64,000 nucleotides of DNA from Eucalyptus grandis (GCF_016545825.1 NC_052618.1:52171331-52235330), one strand, 5' to 3'. Counted from the stretch's first letter, positions 37,101-51,100 are shown. The notes: a model not told the origin generated them from the letters alone. Made by a program: numbers and translations.

Positions 37101-40086
37101 AGTGAATTAGGAAAATAAACATGCAGGAGTCTCTAGGTCTTCTTTCGTCCAAAATAAGTCCTGGATACTGTTTCCAACATTTAGTTTCAAAGAAATAGCA
37201 AGCACAAAGCAGTGCTGTGCGTAAAACAATCATGGTGAGACACACACAACTCATTCACGTTTCTCCCCATCCCTGCTCACATGACAAATATCAAGCGAGC
37301 AACCGTGGACTCCCAAGTCATTACATCTATACAGCACAATTGTCTCCACACATTTAAAATTGCATGAGCACACTTATGAAAAAGCAAACAGAGAAAGAGA
37401 AGAGACCACACGCAACATTCAGTTAAAAGAGCTAAGAGTGAAAATACACTATCAGAATTTGGAAATGTCAACTAACCAATAGTTTTTCAGCTTCGTCATG
37501 CTTTCCTTTCAAGCGAAGCTGCAAAGCCTTAGCTGCCAACTGGTTTGCACTTAACCCGTCATTCACCTGTGTAATTACTTCGCGAGGCTTATTTTCTTCT
37601 GACATATCCACTTTCCTGTCATGTGCAGGTTGTGAAGATGAAGAATCACCAGATACGTTTCTCTGTTGACCAAGAGTTGTATGCAAGAAGCTTCCATCAT
37701 TAGAATATTTGTTTAAATTGGACATGGCGGAAGAGATGAGCTCGGCATCAGCATCCCTGGCAGATAGATTTTGACCTCTTCGCTTTCTCCATGATAACGA
37801 GTCATCAACTTTCGGTACCCGCATGTCAGGATTGCGAAGAGAGACATCCTTCAAATAGTTTCGCTTATTCTGATAATCCCCCTAAAACAGATTATGAAAC
37901 TGTTCTTAACATGCTTCAAATGGCTCTTATAACTTGTAATTCTAATTGAAAATTCAAAAAAGATAATACTGAAAAGAAGAACAGGAAAGCAATCCTGCTC
38001 TTCATTTATGGCAGATACCTTCTTAGTGTGGCCATCTTCTTCATCCTGGCCAGCTGTTTGTTGCTCTTCCATTAACCCTCTCTTTCGGTTTCTTATAGAA
38101 TCCAAATGAGCACGAGAAGGAGCAGCTCTATGAGATGCAGCAGAAACCGCCAGATGACCCAGGGACCCCCAACGTTCGGCCACAACCTGCACCATGAAAT
38201 TGGATGAGAAGTCCAAAACTTGTTTCTAAAGTTAAGACGTATGCTTGCAACAGGTGGATACCTCCTTAATATTTCGTCCGTCCCTAGCTGCCTGCTCTTT
38301 CGCTCGTTTTAAGGCTTTCAGCCTCCAACTCGCACCTCCATCCCCGACAACTGTTGGAGGCATAAGCCGGTCTCCACCAGATTTTGGTCCATCTTCTTCT
38401 GGATAGCCGCTTCCATTATTCTTAAAAAAAGGATTTAACTCCCTTGGATTTACCTTCATTGCCTGGTGGAGCAGCAAAATCGTACGCATTAGAAAATAAA
38501 AACTTTAACCAGCATACCCAGGTAACAAGTGAACAGATGCATCAGATAAATAGACATATGCATAAGTGGGTTCGTCATTGCAAAATGAATAGGATCTAGA
38601 TGAACAACCAACTGAAAAATAAATAGAATTGCATTACCACAATCTATAAAACACCCATATATCAGAACAAAGAACCATCTTCTAAAATGATAAAGGAGAG
38701 CAAAAGAAGAGGGAGGCAATGCAATATGCTGGACCATCCCCACTAGTGAATGTTTGATTGCTGTAGAATAAACCGAAGCTCATTCCAAATTAAACTGAAA
38801 TTCTTCTACCCAGCCAATTGATGATTCTCACTTACAAAGAACTTCTCATGATCAAGTCATTTCCTGCCCTCCTCAGGACAAACCAAAAGTGATAGAATTA
38901 CAAAGGCAGAAATTCTAAATAGTTAGGCTGGATAGACACTGTGGCCCATTTCTTAAAATTATTTTGGAAAATGGTTAAATCAAATGGTATCAGGGACGGG
39001 CTCATAGTAACAAAGCACAAGCAAAAGTGCAATTCTTTATACCCGTCAAATTGTTATTCTGTCTATTTTCATGGCATTGTGCTCTAGTCTCCAGTTATCT
39101 GTTGGATGTGGTGCCCTTCACATTCAATGTTTCACATGCAAACCGAGCATTACATGTTAAGGGCAGTGTTTAAGAGATGCCGAATGTGGATTATGGTCAG
39201 GTTGAAGAAAACGGTTAATGCAAATGTTGCGATATTATGGTGGAAATGCAGATAGCTAAGTTCTATAGATGAGACAACCCACACTATCTCTTAATTTAGA
39301 CAGTAGGTTAAAATCTGTTTTAGGTACCTCTTCATTTTCAGTTTCCAATGGCACTTTATCAACACTTATTGGTGGGCTTCTCTCGGTCTTTTGTTCAGGC
39401 CTCAGCATCCATTCTAACCCCATTTCTCTCCTCACAATTTTCTGGTCATCAAAATCACCCTCGACCGCGCCCTGATGAGCTCCTTCCTTCCCCCTCTTCT
39501 GTCCATCTTTCTTACTACCTTTCCAATGTTTCTCTTTCCTAGCATCACCCTCAAAGCTATCAGATTTTTCAGAACCTGAAGGAGAAGAAAGATCCTCAGA
39601 ATTCTTCCTACCACTTTTGCCTTTCCTCTTCCTTCTGGACCCACCATCCGATTCTTTAGCATCACTCTTCCTCTTCTTCTTTTACGACGCCTTCTTTCAT
39701 CTCGTGGGGAGTCGTCATCGTCACTTCCGCTTGAATGAGAAGAAGAATACTCCTCGGACGAGTACCACTTCTTCCTCCTAGGCGTCTTCCTTATTTGCTG
39801 GAGCTCCTCATCATCTGAACTCTCGTACCGAGAAGCTTTCTTCTTTCTACTATATTTCTCCTTCCGACCACCGGATCTCCCCCGATCCCCCGCTCCAGAA
39901 TCCGAGCTTTTGCCTCGCCTCTGCTGCAAATTGCCAATAAAACAGACGACAACAACGAACAATCAGTCTCCTTCTAGGCACAAAACACCGAAACTCAAAA
40001 ATCAAGAAAAAAAAAAATCGAAAGGATAGAGAGGCAAAGACCTCATCAATCTGGTCACGAGGAACGAATTTGACTCCGGAAAGCAT
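34156..40086 (-). CDS. CWF19L2: CWF19-like protein 2 (9 exons; apparent 1-nt frameshift in exon 2)
   Basis: Minus-strand exons 40042-40086, 39328-39923, 38262-38462, 38019-38186, 37477-37881, 36246-36325, 35595-35955, 34961-35173 and 34156-34485 total 2399 bases, one short of a multiple of three. The N terminus is Arg/Ser/Lys-rich (RS-like). CwfJ N-domain: RCFYCFENPKRPRHLVVS ... PGHCCIV (exon 7). CwfJ C-domain: PYFHVEFGLNKGFVHVID and the final FMQDWEPFDWTKQLD (exon 9). The H-x-H-type PGHCCIV replaces the usual HC-IVP-H order only in part. Family proteins join the late spliceosome and help debranch lariats. In exon 2 the frame must change near 39671-39684 to reach the conserved IVRREMGLEWMLRP. 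Either the allele is broken or one base is missing in the sequence. Intron 5 carries a 142-bp tandem duplication. Confidence 0.85.
36813..37096. repeat. Tandem duplication, 2 x 142 bp, inside an intron of the CWF19-like gene
   Basis: catgcaaccttgtcaa at 36813 and again at 36955 start two copies that are about 96% identical through tcttatatgttagt. They lie in the intron between exons 5 and 6 (36326-37476), so the protein is unaffected. Confidence 0.95.
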
Positions 40087-41863
40087 CGCTTCCGGTTCCT
40101 ACCCGCAGCACTCTAAATTCGTCCAAATCAATTCAAACTGCGCAACCAAAAAAATAAAATAAAATAAAATAAGAAAACCGGCGCTTGTTAGACATCATAC
40201 ACCCTTCTTTCTTCTCCTTTTGTTCACTTATCTGCTGCACAGAAGGTCAATCATTTCGAATACTGAAAAAACAAAAGCAATCGAAACGGACGCGCAAAAA
40301 GCACATCGCGACGGCGAAACATCGAGGAAACACGACCAAAACCAGACGAACCCTAGAGCGCCTCGCAATCGCCTATCAAGCTCCCATCATTCAAGCCCCG
40401 ATCGAATTCAATGCGAAACCGTCCCGAAGCTCAATTTCGCCGGAAATCAGTCGAAAACAGGGGAAGAGGAAGCGGAAGCCGGAGAGCAATCGAATCGAAT
40501 ACCTGGCGCTCCGCGAAGGTTGCTGCACGTCGAAGCGGAAGGCGGAAGATGGAAGAAAAGGCGGCGGCGGCGGTGGCGGGCCGGAGAAGTAGGCGTTCGG
40601 AGAGCCGCGCGTAGTATCGCTGCCAAAACGGCGAGAGCCGAGTCCGCGTTTCGATGCTCGGAATTGTTTTACTAGCTACGCAAGTCGGTTTGAGAACCCG
40701 GGCGTTGATTTTGTGACTTTTTTTTTTATTTAAAAGGATTCTAAAATCAAAACAGCAACCAATTAAAATCGAATATGAAATTTTTAAGGTTATGAAAATT
40801 TTAAGAGTTAAAAATATTATTTTTAATGATTGACGGGAATTTAAAATGAGGTGATATTAGATATCAGATCGGCTTAGTGTTTGAATAAAATAAGATTTAA
40901 TTTTTAAGTTCATGTCGATTCGAGTTAATCGGTGATCTTAATATAGAGTGCGTTCTACTTGTATTTTGACTTCAACAAGTCATTAAAACCCAATTTCAAG
41001 AGCCAATTCGATTGAGGGATGCTTAGAAAGATGGCTCGCTTGCTTGAAACTTCTTGAAACTTTTCATACTGTAACTCTCTTGTAATCAATTAAGTTCGAG
41101 ATAGTTTGGAAGGTGGACCTATTTGGGAATCTCCATACTTATGTATTTTCTAGCAATATAATAACTTTTTCCTTGTTGAAAATGTAAGTTAGATGATGTA
41201 AAATATATCCAAATTGAAAACTACAAGCTTTTCTTTTATAGTACTGCCTTGGAAAATTGTCTGGAAGATTAATCAATTGATCATAATTAGGCAAATTAAT
41301 TTCTGTGACACCATATGATGTCATAAATTCTCTATAGTTTGCTTTTTTGTTATGGATAGGCATGGTAACAAAGTTAAGACTTACCTCATGTTTCAAGTTT
41401 AGATGGGGCTTGCTCAATTATCATTTCCAGTGACATTTGTGTCTTAAATATGACAATTGCACACCCATTCTTGTCATGTTGGTGATTCGACATAAACTGA
41501 TGATATTTGACGAAAAGTCGAATGATTTAATGAATTGATGGAGACAGATAACTTGAGCCAAAAACGTTTGATGTGACTCATATATAATTTCAGCAAAAGT
41601 AATAGCACAATAATTGTAATCTACTTTGCCTTTGTAGATCAACAGAGTACAATAGCAGCATCTTCGTGCTCTACACAAAAGAATGGAATGGCAGTGTCCC
41701 TTCCTCGTCTTAATCACATCTGAATACAACAGTTTGAGAGGAAAAACCCCTCCAAATGAATAATAACTATAAATTCAATTGTAATAATAATAATCACGAC
41801 GGCGGCGACGGCGACGGCGGCGATATCGTTTTTTATATTTAATTTTTATTCTTTGTGGTAAGA
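40087..41863. other. CWF19-gene leader and spacer to the CSLA gene
   Basis: 40087-40680 is the probable 5' UTR/promoter of the minus-strand CWF19-like gene, GC-rich towards 40400-40640. 40680-41863 is AT-rich with no recognisable exon. A GGC/GAC-type trinucleotide run lies at about 41798-41826, just behind the CSLA stop codon, probably in its 3' UTR. Confidence 0.5.
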
Positions 41864-44800
41864 CTAAGAGCTGGGAATGAACGTGCCCACATAGCCAATC
41901 CCAGCAACAAAGAAGGCGAAGGACTGCAGGAAGAGGTAGAGGAAGTAGCGGTTCTTGCCGTGAGCCAAGTCGTAGCATCCGCAGACGAAGAGATAGGCGC
42001 CAACGCAAAGCTCCACCACATGGACTCTGTTCAATCACCAAAGAACAAGATGAATGAATGCATAATGAATCTAGTGTTACTCAAATATCTACTGATGTAT
42101 ATGAATGGGTCTGGCTCTTGGGGTGGTATGGCCGGTGAAGTGATCACCTTTGTCCGATCCAGATGCGAAGCCTCCTGTGAGCTTTCCCCGGCTTCGTCTT
42201 GAGGGCGTCGCCTAGCTTCTGGGTGACGACCCACTCGTTCACTCGGCCTGCCTCCAGCAGCCCGATGAAGGTCGCCTTGGTCCGGTGCAGCGCCATCACG
42301 TTCTCGAACAGGACCCAGAACACCAGCAGATGGAGTGACCTGCCAAACATGTTGTGCACACCCGTCATGTTCTCGAACTCGATTTATCTAATTGATGGAA
42401 TAATCGATCGTGCGCTGATGTAATGGCCATAAAGTCGACAGCCGGATGTTTTTTCGCAGCCTCTAGCATCACAGTTGTCAAATGGTTTCATCGAGTTTGG
42501 ATCTAATACTAATGCGCAAAACCAACGAAGGGCTGTGGGTAGTAGTGACCTTGGAGTACCAACTGAATTGAGGAGAGTAACAGTGCAGGGGATATAAACA
42601 GCCCCCCATTTGGAGACTTCTACTTCTGGAACTAGCACGGTCGCTGGCATGACGATGCAATAGAACACGAACGTGACGACGTGGGCCACGATCTTCCGGA
42701 CGAAGAAAAAGCTGTATATCACGTAGAACTTCTTCCACATGGACACTTTCTGTGGAAGCAGAAAAGAAAAAAGCAGCAAGTCTTAATTAAGTCATTCATA
42801 GCGAATCCTCGGATCAAAAGATTAAGGAAGGCGTGTAAAACTTAACCTTGTTTTGGATGATTTCCACCACCATTTTCCGAAAGAGATTGGCCGGGCCGCA
42901 AGACCACCGGTGCTGCTGGTAGCGGTATGCCTTGAAGGTACTTGGCAATTCACTCTTCACCTGCAGTCGAAAAATCAACTAAGATAACAATCTTACTCTG
43001 AACTCAAGACAAAATTAGCAGGTGACTCATGCTGAACGGACGAAATTAACTGTAAATGAACCCAATTTAAGTTCCTTGTATGGGGATAATTGAATGATAG
43101 ATGTAGACAGAACAGTGTGGTCCAGAAACGGAAAGTAAAAGAAAGTGTGAAAGATGCACATGCTTTTTGTTATGACAGCAATAGAATTTGCTTGGAAAAC
43201 ACTCCCCAGATGCATATGGTTTGCTTGTTCAAGCAGTGAGCAGGTCACTCATTGTGGCCCAGCATACAGTGCAGTGACAGCCACCAGATGGACAATTCAA
43301 AATCATTTGCTCTCTCGTGCTTTTCTTGTGCCAATGTACCAGAAAGTTCTCCAATTTCAGTATGGTTTTCCGGACAAATTGGATTGCACTGATGAATCCG
43401 ATTAATGGCAAGTCACTCATCCACTATTTTTCACTTCCCCAAATGAAAAACCTGACCCTATTAGCTCCTTCTTGTGAAATTTTTACCGAGAACTTTTGTT
43501 ATGTTTAGTGATCCTAATTGTACTAATTGTCACCTCTTTAGTAGGCTGCTAAAATTTTCTGGATGATCTCCCAAATAAATGCTTAATTACTGGCGAAATG
43601 GCACCTTGAGGTCACTGACATAGACGAATTTCCATCCTTTGAGACTAGCCCGCACAGCCAAATCCATGTCCTCGACGGTCGTTCGGTCTTTCCATCCTCC
43701 GGCCTCATTCAGAGCGGAGATCCTCCACACGCCCGCTGTCCCTGGATTTACGGCGCAGTCAAACATCTCAAAACTTAACACCAAATAGCTTAATACTAAA
43801 ACCAACACTACAATAACGTGATGCATTTCCATTAGAGGTTACATAATGCCAACTTAAAAATGGACTAACCGTTGAAGCCAAAGAAGGCATAGGTTGCAGA
43901 GCCCACTTCCTGTTCCACAGTAAAATGGTAGTCCAGTGACATTTCTTGCATCCTCGTCATTAAGCATTCATCAGAATTCACTGCAACACCATCAAGAATA
44001 ATGTCGCCATTACAAATCCTTCAAATGTTGCAGAGTTGGATGAAATGTATTCATGTAATGTAATAGCCCTTATCGCTATGCAGTGAAAAGTTGTTTGAGA
44101 GGAAGAAGAGAACACTGTCAGCTGCAAAGCAGTGAAATGATAAGAGGCGAAAAATCGATTTCATACTAGCAGAATGACGTGAGATCTGTTAACTCAAGGC
44201 TATCCTTCTCTGTTCCTCTACTATTGGTCTATCTGTGCGGCAAAGCTTCCTCTAGAAGAACAAGTTCTCAATCATGCTGTCTTAAAAGTCTACTTTTTCT
44301 TGTTATTGAATATATTTGCTTCAAAGGTCACTTTTACATAAACTATCCTTTCTTCGATGACTAATCAGTGACGATGGCTATGACATCAATGTTACTTCCG
44401 ATACATAAGTCACCAACTGCATTCATGTACGTACATAGCCATTCATGGGCAAGAGACATCAAGAAAGAAGAGAAAATGCGTAGCTTACCAAACTTCCACC
44501 GAGCTTGGACAAGCCCGATTTCGGGGTTATGGACTAAGAAAGGTATGGTTCGCCACAGAAAATCAGGCTCGGGTTGGAAATCGGCATCGAAGATGGCGAC
44601 GTAGTCACATTGTTTGACATAGCTGTGCTTCATGCCTTCTTTGAGTGCCCCGGCTTTGTACCCTTTCCTGTTGTCTCGAATCTCATACTTTATGTTGATG
44701 CCTTTGCTCGCCCATCTTTGGCACTCTAATTTCTTTAACTCCTGCACAATTTTTAGTTTAACCAAAAAGGCGAAAAACAAAACTCAGATGTCAACCAATC

Positions 44801-45862
44801 ACGAAAGGCGTCATTTTGCTTTTGGAGAAGTAGATCGACGATATAATTTCAGGATCTAATTCAGAACAACTTTTTTGGGGCCCATGCAGGATCAGCACTG
44901 GAAAAAAACTTCAATGATCTTTCATCTCTTTGATTGTGGGAAATTAAGCATATTTACTTGTAACGACGTGACTCTTTTTTTTACCATTACTTGGGGATAG
45001 GGGCAATTTTGAGGTAAATGTGCAATACATCAAGTGGAAGGACCAGGGCCATATGAATTGACACATATTTTGTGAAGTCTTTGGAGCTTTTTTGTGAACA
45101 TTCTTGTAGGATAACTGGTCACCATCGTGCTCATATAAACCCAAAAGAAAATAAGAACAACAGTTGACGAAAGAATGAGTTGCTTATTAGCCTAGCAGGA
45201 CCTTAATTGTCGGGTCCGTTGAATCGTCGAGAACTTGTATTATGATCCGATCAGCCGGCCATGAAAGCCCGCATGCAGCTCCAATGGATAGCTGGTAAAC
45301 CTGCCAAGAAAACCAACTATTAATCATTTAAAAAAACCATTTAAAAACCAGACACTAATTCTTTTGCAGAACAGGCACTAATCATGTATGCATGGAGAGA
45401 TTGGAAAGTAGCAACAAGGCTTCAAGGCCTTAAATTTGCATGAAAAAGAACATCTCTTTATGGACACACATAAGAAAATTTGAGGAAAGGTTGAATCATT
45501 ACAAGAAGAAAATAAAGAGATCCAATGAAAAAAAAATTGTCGCGTACCTCTTTCTCGTTGTACATGGGGATTTGCACTAGCACCATGGGATAAGCCGAGC
45601 TCCCAGCCTCAATGTCCTCCCCCATCGCCTCCCACTTGTACTGCTTCTCGGGTCGCCGCCGAAGCAGCTTGATGAAGAAGATAACGATCCCCATGTAAAC
45701 TCTCTCCACAAACAGCATTGTCGACATCACCAAGCACGCCGCCACCAAGACCTTCAGCAATGGAACTATCAGAGGTTGTCTAGCCTGTTGCCAGACCAGC
45801 CTGATTAGGCCCGAGATGTCTTCTGGGACTGAAAATATCGGCGGTGATGAGAGGCGGTCCAT
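41864..45862 (-). CDS. CSLA9: Glucomannan 4-beta-mannosyltransferase, cellulose synthase-like A (9 exons)
   Basis: Minus-strand exons 45548-45862, 45202-45300, 44489-44741, 43870-43980, 43605-43741, 42847-42960, 42550-42749, 42148-42339 and 41864-42026 join in phase to 527 codons, the normal CSLA length. The enzyme is a Golgi GT2 glycosyltransferase that polymerises mannan/glucomannan backbones from GDP-mannose and GDP-glucose. Visible: N-terminal membrane helix (about 35-60), [19 protein letters not shown] (first D), FDADFQPE (DxD), TVEDMDLA (catalytic D) and QQHRW (QxxRW). Three to four membrane helices fill the C-terminal third, ending GTFIPSS. Start: MDRLSS is preferred over an in-frame ATG at 45985 because a TATA-like box lies between them. 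The residues best match the CSLA9/CSLA2 group; the exact paralogue is uncertain. All key residues are present, so the gene looks functional. Confidence 0.93.
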
Positions 45863-45950
45863 CACAATATATATGAGCTGCTCAGGGGAGAGAGCGCGAA
45901 GAAGCGGGATATACTTTGATGGACAAAGAGAACGGTGAGGTATATCAGCA

Positions 45951-45960
45951 CTTATATAAT
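45951..45960 (-). promoter_or_regulatory. TATA-like box of the CSLA gene
   Basis: On the minus strand the sequence attatataag lies 89-98 bases upstream of the ATG at 45862. This is a reasonable distance for a short leader and supports that ATG over the one at 45985. Confidence 0.55.
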
Positions 45961-48112
45961 GAAGTGCTGGATTCTGTACCCCCAAAACGTTGCTGTTTTT
46001 CTATCTTCTCCTCCTCCTTTTTTGGCTTTGTGGTGGTGTAACTGGAGTGGCTTTTGCTTCTGAGTTACGTTTGGACAAATGGGCAAGAGCTGGACTGGTA
46101 GAGTGAGGGTAAGCAAGAACAAAAGCAAAGAAAGTAAACGCAAGGCCTTATGGAAGAAGTATACGTGAATTTTGCATGATAACTCAGGATTGCCAAAAAA
46201 AGAAAAAAGCTGAGAGCCACATGATGTCTGATCACAACAACACCCACTAGAACAGAAACCCAACTTGAGATCCAAAGAGACAGAGAGAAAGGGGGAGTTT
46301 GTACATCCCAGTTTGTACATCCGTCTCGGTCCAGCTAGGCGCACGAATGATCGTCGTCGTGAGCCGATCGAAGGTTGGACTGAATGCAAATAGCCCTCGT
46401 ATGGTCTCATCGGGTCTTCGTTATTGTTCATCTTCGAGTGAAGTGATCCGACATCGCTGGTTTTTCGTTGATCTTACATATTGGAATAGAGTTTTCAAGT
46501 GCCAGACAGAATGAGTACTCGATGGTCAATTTTCGACTGAAATATGCATGAGACGATTTTCCGAATGGTCATGCAAATGCAAACGAGAGAGGGAATGGCT
46601 ATAAAGGCATCAAAGGCGTTGTAATTTGGGCAGCGAGCAAGAGGACCATTTGAGCCAACCGTTAAAATTCAATTTTGCAATGAAGTGTTAGATGGAGAAT
46701 GGGGTGGAATGTCTTGCTCAGAAAAATGTGGAATAATGTGGAATGATTGTGTCACATCCTCATATTAACTCATTTGAGATATTGTCCATTTTGACCCATC
46801 CCATATGAAACTTCACGGTTTTGTCATTTGGCATAAAGGCAAACACTTTTCTATGAGGTTACCAATCTTAATAGTGCTTTAACTTGTGCTCACTTAACTT
46901 TGGAGTTCCAAAGCAAAGTTTGCCGTTACATCAAAAGACACCTTCATAAGTTGATTTGAGTTTTCACATATATATTTTAAAATTGCTCTTCCCCTATTCG
47001 CTACATAGTTCGATTCATTCTTACCCTCTTTGCCATCCTAGAAGCTCGCCCGAAATCGCTCCTTATCCAGATCCTCTAGCCCCGGCACCCATTCCCTACC
47101 CTCGTCAGACCAAGTCGTTACAAATTGGGATCAAATTCATGCAAAACACTCTTCACGATACTTTTGCTAGGCAAATTTCCGTTCATAATTCAATTACTCT
47201 AGATACATTTTCCCTAATGGAGAGAAAGGATAAATCACCTGAATGCTCTTGAATTTTCATTAAAGACGTTTATTCTGTGGGCTAAGATGCTTACTCGAAG
47301 TCAAAATCTACTGGATCCGGTCATTTTTTGGTACTTGGCATCCACACGTTCCCACGGGTTCCAAGTGAAGAATGTGTCGCCACAAATTTCTTGATACTTC
47401 CTCATAACAAAAAAAACTGCAAATTGGGAAGAGATACGCCGAGCCTCTATAGAACTCGATGACATGAACGGCTCAACTGTATGGGCAGGCCGCTTAGAAC
47501 AGGCGAGGCGTGTCTCCCCCGTCCTTTCACAACGGAGAAAGAACGAGGGGCTTTTGATTATATCTGGTCACACCATACGCGACCAAGACAGCCTTTTTAA
47601 GGTGCGCTTCAAGGGTTATAAGGGCTAAGATTCATCATTCATGTCGACTTTCAGGGCACTTCACCAAACTATCCACGCTCCTTTTATTAGCTCATATTCA
47701 TTCATGTGGTTCACTTCTCAATTTACTGGCCCAATTCAGTGTTATCGCCTCGGTTGTCGTCTCTCTTCTTCTCTTTTTACTCGCTCGTCCAATGCGGCCA
47801 CTTGAACAAAGGCCGAACCGTTTCAAGAAATACAATGCAAGAATCCAAGGATAAGTATTTTCTGCAAGAACACATTTCACCAGTTTGGTGTCAAGTTCAA
47901 TCAGAAGGCGCTTCAATAAATAGTTAAAAGTAAAAATCGAACGAATTGGTCGTATGGTTTACAGTTACAATGATGTGCCTCACATGAACCCAAGCCGCCC
48001 CAAGCCGCCCCCCCCAAAGAAAAAAAAAAAAAAAAAAAAAACTAATGTGCTTCTCAATTCATCAAGCTGCATCAAGATATGACAGTAAGGTTTGAAGGTT
48101 GGAACTGACTCT
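45961..48112. other. CSLA promoter region and gene-free spacer
   Basis: About 2.1 kb. The part next to the CSLA gene is its likely promoter. I see no exon, RNA gene or clear repeat in the rest. A C run and an A run lie at 48009-48041. Confidence 0.5.
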
Positions 48113-51100
48113 ACTCATCCATTCTTGAAGACAATAGAGCCAAGTCTCTCAAGGTTTCAGGTACAACTTGACGAAACTGCTCAAGCATTTTGATCAATGG
48201 TTCCAAGAGTCAGTGCATTTTCTTCCATGAGGAAACTGTGAAACATCCCGTTGACAGAAGTTAGAGCCATTCTCGTCAAAACACTGACAAAAGTATCAAT
48301 CAATGGCACAACGTCGGGCAATACTACCGCCTCAAAGTGTCCTGCATCAACAGTCACGAGTTGCTCAATTGAGACAACAGGAATTACGGGCTTCCTCTTG
48401 CTGCCAGAATTCACATAAAGCCAAACTAAGAAAAGATCCATAGAACTCTAAAAAAGAGTCCACACATAAATTGACATGCGAAAATTACTTAAATGAAAAA
48501 ATTGAGTTTAGTTATAAACCCAGCTTCATATGTTTACACATTAGTCAGTTGTTAGCGTGGAAATCATTAGTCTCCATCCGCACGATGGAAGACACTCATG
48601 CCATAGAAGTATACACTCAAGGGCAATTAGCCAAAGGGCATGTCAACTTACCTTTCTTCAAATTATGATGTTACACATATTAGATGGCTTGAGATCATAA
48701 AACTTTTCACTTCAAGTTGCTCCAACTAATTTTTCAAGCTTGTTATCATTCCCAACAGCATACAATACTTTTCTAAGCTGAAACTCAAGGTAAAGGTGCT
48801 GACATAATGGATCAGTGAAGAAAACTAACCTATAGCCCGTTTCTAGATGAAAACCATAAGAGCAAATGCTCCGCATTTCCTTCTATAGATAGCCAAAGGA
48901 TTAAATTCTTCAGATGAATGGAAAAAGGAAAGATGACACGGATGACATTTAGTAGCCAATATTTTGCCATCATATGGAAATTTGAGCAACTAAATTTGTA
49001 CAAAATGTTTCAGAGGATCTCAAACTTTGATCTTGAAAGTCCTCTCTTCTTTTGTCTTCCTTTTCCTAGCAAAGTGATCAACTCCTAATTTGAGAACTAC
49101 CTGTAAACAGGCTATCATTATTATCAACACTCCACCCTTAGGCGTAGCACTCCTTTATGATAGTAATTTCAGTTGAAAAGGTACGCCATAAAAGCGACCA
49201 TAAAATGGACCATTATCATTGGCATATATCAAACGTACACAACACATTAGTATGACTTCCTAACACAATCACTTCACAAGTCCTAGAGAAAAGCAGCATC
49301 TCATGCAAAAGATGTTCAAACTTCAAGCTGCACAAACCTTTAATGGCTTTTCTCCTTCTGAGGTGCAGATGTTTGCAGACTGGACGATGCACGGAGTGAT
49401 GGTATCATTAAGAGACAATCTTTCAATAGGTCCATTCATAAGATTTTGCAAAGTTGCAGTGCATGGACCATCAAGGCAATCATTGAAAGCCACTGTTCGA
49501 GGATTTCCAGAAATGAATTGTCTCACAGATTTGATCACATCAAGATAAGCACCTTCAGAAAGAGTTTTGACCCCGTCAACAACCTGCTCAAAAGGTAAGA
49601 GAGTAATTTCTGTTAAAAAAAAAAATGTAACAAGAAAATTAAGGCAACTTGTAGTTGAAGGACTACAGGGATATATTCAACTTCCATGAAAAGGAAGCAA
49701 CAGAAAATACACATATACCAGAGATCAACCAGCTAAAACTTGTGTGAAGGCATAATAACCAAGAAGATCAGAAAGTTCCTCACGACATGCAACATAAAAG
49801 CTTTTATGAGAGGAACCACCAAAAGCAAAATTTTGTTCCTTGTTTATTCTTCTTCTTCTTTTATTTGGGGGTTGGTTTGGGGGTAGGGAATGATAGAAGT
49901 GGACTTTGTACCAGCAAGGAGGTTTGAGATATATCAATGGCCTTCAAGGTAATAAGCTCCAAAAGTCTCTCAGGTGTCGACACAAGAAACTCAGGCTCAC
50001 AGCTTGTCAACCTGTTAAAAAAAGTTATTTTCAGTAGAGAAATGGAAGAACAGAACTCTTCTTCACAACACACGTATATCGACCATCCATTTCATACATC
50101 ACATTGGATTTTGTGATACAGCATAACTTTCAAATAGGACTAGTAATTTCGAAACCATGTTAGGAGAAAAAAGTACCCGTGAATTTGATGATCTATAGAG
50201 GTGCCGCAATGTATACTCACAGTATGTATACCAAGAGCCTTTAAGGGCTTGCAAATAGCACGTACCTAACCATGAAGGAATAGTCAACATCAGGAAATGA
50301 GAATTGGTGTAATCTGCGGCTTCTAATTTTCTAACAATTAACCAGTGAAGTTTAATCATAGAAAATAAGAAGATATTTCATATGACCATTCGAGAAAAAC
50401 CTGATTTTTCAGGTTTACAAACAGACAGTTAAAAACATTAGCTTGTCTGTTGTCAATTCAAGCAGGGAAAAGAAAGTAAATTAAACTTGAGCAGAAGTAA
50501 ATGAAAGAAAAAACACTCACCTCAGCAGCTTTCTCAGCTGTTGGCACAAGATATAAAAGGAAAGGGCTGGTTAAGGATAGACCTTCTTTCTCCTTCCTTG
50601 CAAAAGTATCAGCAGCAATGGACACAATCCAGGCAATTTGTTTAGCCGAAGAACAAACACCACTCGTCTCTAGAATATCTTTGCCAGATGCATAAAGTTT
50701 CCAGAATTCGATTCCCCAGGCATTAACAAACAAAGGGTTGATTGTGTCACCATTCTGAGCATTTTCATGCCACAACGCATCCTCCAACGTCTTCAGGCAC
50801 AGTGTAAGAAACTTAGACGAGCAAGAGTTCTGCCAAGCAGGACCTTGTTGGCCTTGAGAATCGTTCTTCTTAATCACCTTGCCGTCTGTATTACATCTTT
50901 TCATAGGCTTACCATCAGAAGTTAGTTCTCTCTCCTGCTCTTTCTTGAGACGTTTTGTGTTATTTCCCGTATTTGGTACAGGATCAGCACCATTATCATT
51001 CCTTTCCGAAGCTGCTTTCCTTGATTTAGCGCTCTTTCCATTTTTGATATCTTTACTCAAACCGTCCTTACCATGTTGGTCATTGAATGGATTATCTGGA

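Noticed and set aside
45863..45985. N-terminal extension of the CSLA protein from ATG 45985
   Set aside because: A TATA-like box at 45951-45960 lies downstream of that ATG, and known CSLA proteins start near the MDRLSS-type residues.
47860..48050. A possible short gene or RNA near the C-run/A-run
   Set aside because: Low-complexity runs and a single 70-codon frame without similarity; nothing supports a gene.
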